Below, one piece after another: positions 12,267 to 14,346 of a DNA stretch of 14,346 bases. A model generated the notes under the pieces. That model did no database searches and had not been told where the DNA came from. It saw only the letters and a program-made list of their open reading frames with translations. Position 1 is the stretch's first letter, and every line of letters starts with the position of its first letter. Both the position numbers and the translations under genes were made by a program. Source of the DNA: Propionibacteriales bacterium (GTDB lineage: Bacteria; Actinomycetota; Actinomycetes; Propionibacteriales; Propionibacteriaceae); contig JADGPB010000020.1 of assembly GCA_017882655.1 (NCBI GenBank), positions 1-14,346 on the forward strand, given 5' to 3'.

Positions 12267-14342
12267 TCAGACCAGTGCTTGCGCCGCCTCGACGACTGCC
12301 TCGGCGGTGAGCCCGAACTCCTTGTAGAGCGTGGCCGCGTCTGCGGAGGCGCCGAAGTGGTCGATGCCGATCGCCGTGACCGTACCGTCGAGCACGTCGC
12401 GCCAGCCGATCGGCTGTGCCGCCTCGATGACGACCTTGGGCACACCGGCCGGCAGGATCGAGGCCTTGTACGAGTCGGGCTGCGCCGTGTACCACTCGAC
12501 GCAGGGCATCGAGACGAGCCTCGTCGGCACACCGGCAGCCTCGAGCGTGTCACGAGCCGCAGCAGCGATCTCGACTTCCGAACCGGTCGCCACGAGGATC
12601 ACCTTCGGCTCTGCCGAGGCCTCGGCGAGCGTGTAGCCACCCTTGGCGACGCCGTCAGTGCTCGCGTACCCACTGCCCTCGGAGCGGTCGAACACGCGCA
12701 GGTTCTGACGGGACAGGATGAGCCCGGCGGGACGGTCGGTGTTCTTGAGGATCTGCAACCACGCGGCCGCGGTCTCGTTGGCGTCACCGGGACGCACCAC
12801 GTCGAGACCCGGGATGAGGCGCAGGCTCGGCACGTGCTCGACGGGCTGGTGGGTCGGGCCGTCCTCACCGACGCCGATCGAGTCATGGGTCCAGACGAAG
12901 ATCGTTGGGGCCTTGCTGATCGCGGCGAGCCGCACGGACGCCCGCATGTAGTCGGAGAACACGAGGAACGTGCCTCCGTACGCCCGGGTCAGGCTCTCGA
13001 GGTTGATCGCGTTGAGGATGTTGCCCATCGCGTGCTCGCGGATGCCGAAGTGGAGCGTGCGCCCGTCAGTGTCACCGGTGAACTCCTTCGACGACCGGTC
13101 GGCCGGAATGAACGAAGTCACGCCTTTCATCGTCGTGTTGTTAGAACCCGCGAGGTCGGCCGAGCCCCCCCACAGCTCGGGCATCACGCCGGCGAGTGCG
13201 CTCAGCACGTTGCCGGAGGCCGCGCGGGTCGCAATGGGCTTGTCGGCGGGGAAGACGGGCAACGCCGCCTCGATCCCCGCCGGCAGCTCGCGGGCGACGA
13301 CGCGGTCGAGGAGAGCGGCCTGCTCCGGGTTCGAGCCCCGCCACGTCGCGTACTTCGCATCCCACACCTCTCGCGCAGCCTTCGCACGGTCAGCGGCGTT
13401 GGAGCGGGTGTAGGAGAGGACCTCGGGCGCGACGTCGAACGACTTGTCCGGGTCGAAGCCCAGCTCGCTCTTCAGGCCCGCTACCTCTTCGGCTCCGAGC
13501 TTGGAGCCGTGTACGGAGTGGCTGCCGGCCAGCGTCGGAAGCGGCCAGCCGATGATCGTCGTCACCTTGATGAACGACGGACGGTCGGTGACGGCCTTCG
13601 CCGCCTCGATCGCGTCGTACAGCTCGCCGACCTTCTCCTCATACGTGGTGAAGCCGTTCGTGAAGTCGACGTGCTGGACGTGCCAGCCGTACGCGGCGTA
13701 GCGGCCCTCGACGTCCTCCGAGAACGCGATCTTGGTGTCGCCCTCGATGGAGATCCGGTTGTCGTCGTAGAAGAGGATGAGGTTGCCGAGCTCCTGCGTT
13801 GCTGCGAGGGACGACGCCTCGCCGGAGACACCCTCCTGCATGCAGCCGTCACCGGCGATGACGTAGACGAAGTGGTCGAACACCGACTGGCCGGGAACGG
13901 CGGTCGGGTCGTACAGCTGGCGCTCACGGCGCGACGCCATCGCGAAGCCGACGCCGTTGGCGACGCCGGTGCCGAGCGGACCGGTGGTGCACTCGATGCC
14001 CTTGGTGTGGTGCACCTCGGGGTGACCCGGCGTCTTCGAGCCCCACGTTCGGAGGCTGGCGATGTCCTCGATCTCCAAGCCGAAGCCGGTGAGGAACAGC
14101 TGCGCGTACTGGGTGATCGACGCGTGACCAGCAGACAGGACGAAGCGGTCGCGACCAAGCCAGTTCTCGTCGGACGGGTCGACGTTCATGACCTTCTGAT
14201 AGAGCAGGTGCGCGAGCGGAGCCAGCGAGATCGCGGTGCCGGGGTGTCCGTTGCCGACCTTCTCCACGGCGTCCGCCGCCAGGATGCGGGCGGTGTCGAC
14301 GGCTCGCTTGTCGAGGTCGGTCCAGGTCAGAGGGCTGTTCAC
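12267..14342 (-). CDS. tkt: Transketolase
   Basis: Thiamine-diphosphate enzyme that moves two-carbon ketol units between sugar phosphates in the non-oxidative pentose phosphate pathway. The 691 residues match the family's usual length of about 650-700. Visible landmarks are NGHPGTA (31-37), AGHAS (71-75), the ThDP/metal motif GDGCMQEG (164-171) with N195, SHSVHGSK (274-281), GIREHAMGN with the catalytic glutamate E436 (433-441), and DSIGVGEDGPTHQPVEH (487-503). The C-terminal domain with VATGSEVEIA (584-593) is complete. The chosen start is a GTG at 14340-14342, four bases from the window edge, so its ribosome site cannot be seen and a start further upstream is possible. The next gene downstream is the converging ABM gene, not a transaldolase gene. 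Confidence 0.97.
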   Translation of the reverse strand: MNSPLTWTDLDKRAVDTARILAADAVEKVGNGHPGTAISLAPLAHLLYQKVMNVDPSDENWLGRDRFVLSAGHASITQYAQLFLTGFGLEIEDIASLRTWGSKTPGHPEVHHTKGIECTTGPLGTGVANGVGFAMASRRERQLYDPTAVPGQSVFDHFVYVIAGDGCMQEGVSGEASSLAATQELGNLILFYDDNRISIEGDTKIAFSEDVEGRYAAYGWHVQHVDFTNGFTTYEEKVGELYDAIEAAKAVTDRPSFIKVTTIIGWPLPTLAGSHSVHGSKLGAEEVAGLKSELGFDPDKSFDVAPEVLSYTRSNAADRAKAAREVWDAKYATWRGSNPEQAALLDRVVARELPAGIEAALPVFPADKPIATRAASGNVLSALAGVMPELWGGSADLAGSNNTTMKGVTSFIPADRSSKEFTGDTDGRTLHFGIREHAMGNILNAINLESLTRAYGGTFLVFSDYMRASVRLAAISKAPTIFVWTHDSIGVGEDGPTHQPVEHVPSLRLIPGLDVVRPGDANETAAAWLQILKNTDRPAGLILSRQNLRVFDRSEGSGYASTDGVAKGGYTLAEASAEPKVILVATGSEVEIAAAARDTLEAAGVPTRLVSMPCVEWYTAQPDSYKASILPAGVPKVVIEAAQPIGWRDVLDGTVTAIGIDHFGASADAATLYKEFGLTAEAVVEAAQALV

Positions 14343-14346
14343 GTTG

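Noticed and set aside
1..14346. Mobile element, CRISPR array, phage or defence system
   Set aside because: No transposase, integrase, direct-repeat array, tRNA-flanked site or defence protein signature was found on either strand; base composition and coding style look uniform.

Overview
The window is G+C-rich and densely coded, with little intergenic space, several GTG starts and actinobacterial-type promoters (TANNNT -10 boxes). It most likely comes from the chromosome of an actinomycete (Actinomycetota); genus cannot be assigned by eye. No tRNA, rRNA, CRISPR array, insertion sequence or phage gene was seen. No non-coding stretch exceeds 300 bases; the largest is the 203-base divergent control region at 2551-2753.

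Region 1 (1-9003) looks like an alpha-galactoside uptake and breakdown locus. On the minus strand lie a LacI-family repressor and, 12 bases behind it, a GH36 alpha-galactosidase cut by the window edge. Diverging on the plus strand are two CUT1 sugar ABC permeases, the lipoprotein solute-binding protein, a 19-bp hairpin, a second, atypical clan GH-D hydrolase and a multipass Gpi18-like GT-C glycosyltransferase. No ATPase gene is present, so the importer probably uses a shared MsiK-type ATPase encoded elsewhere. The divergent region carries candidate promoters for both directions, each with a dyad over or next to its -10 box. The proposed scheme is that the repressor senses an imported sugar, the importer brings an alpha-galactosyl oligosaccharide into the cytoplasm, and two signal-less hydrolases cleave it. 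The glycosyltransferase at the end of the operon is the unexpected member.

Region 2 (8996-12245) holds a long-form SppA-like protease gene, overlapping the glycosyltransferase gene tail to tail by 8 bases, and a MarR-family regulator just upstream of it. Diverging from the regulator are a small Rossmann protein of the NADPH:F420 reductase type and an ABM-domain protein. The MarR/reductase gap has two copies of a 16-base near-palindrome exactly 33 bases apart, overlapping both candidate promoters, which is a convincing operator arrangement.

Region 3 (12267-14342) is a nearly complete transketolase gene on the minus strand, converging on the ABM gene. Its start is at the window edge.

The most interesting items are the atypical GH-D hydrolase (RTGDD in place of the usual GH36 acid/base motif) paired with a GT-C enzyme, the strong hairpin inside the sugar operon, the Gly/Pro-rich insertion in the GT-C enzyme and the paired MarR operators.
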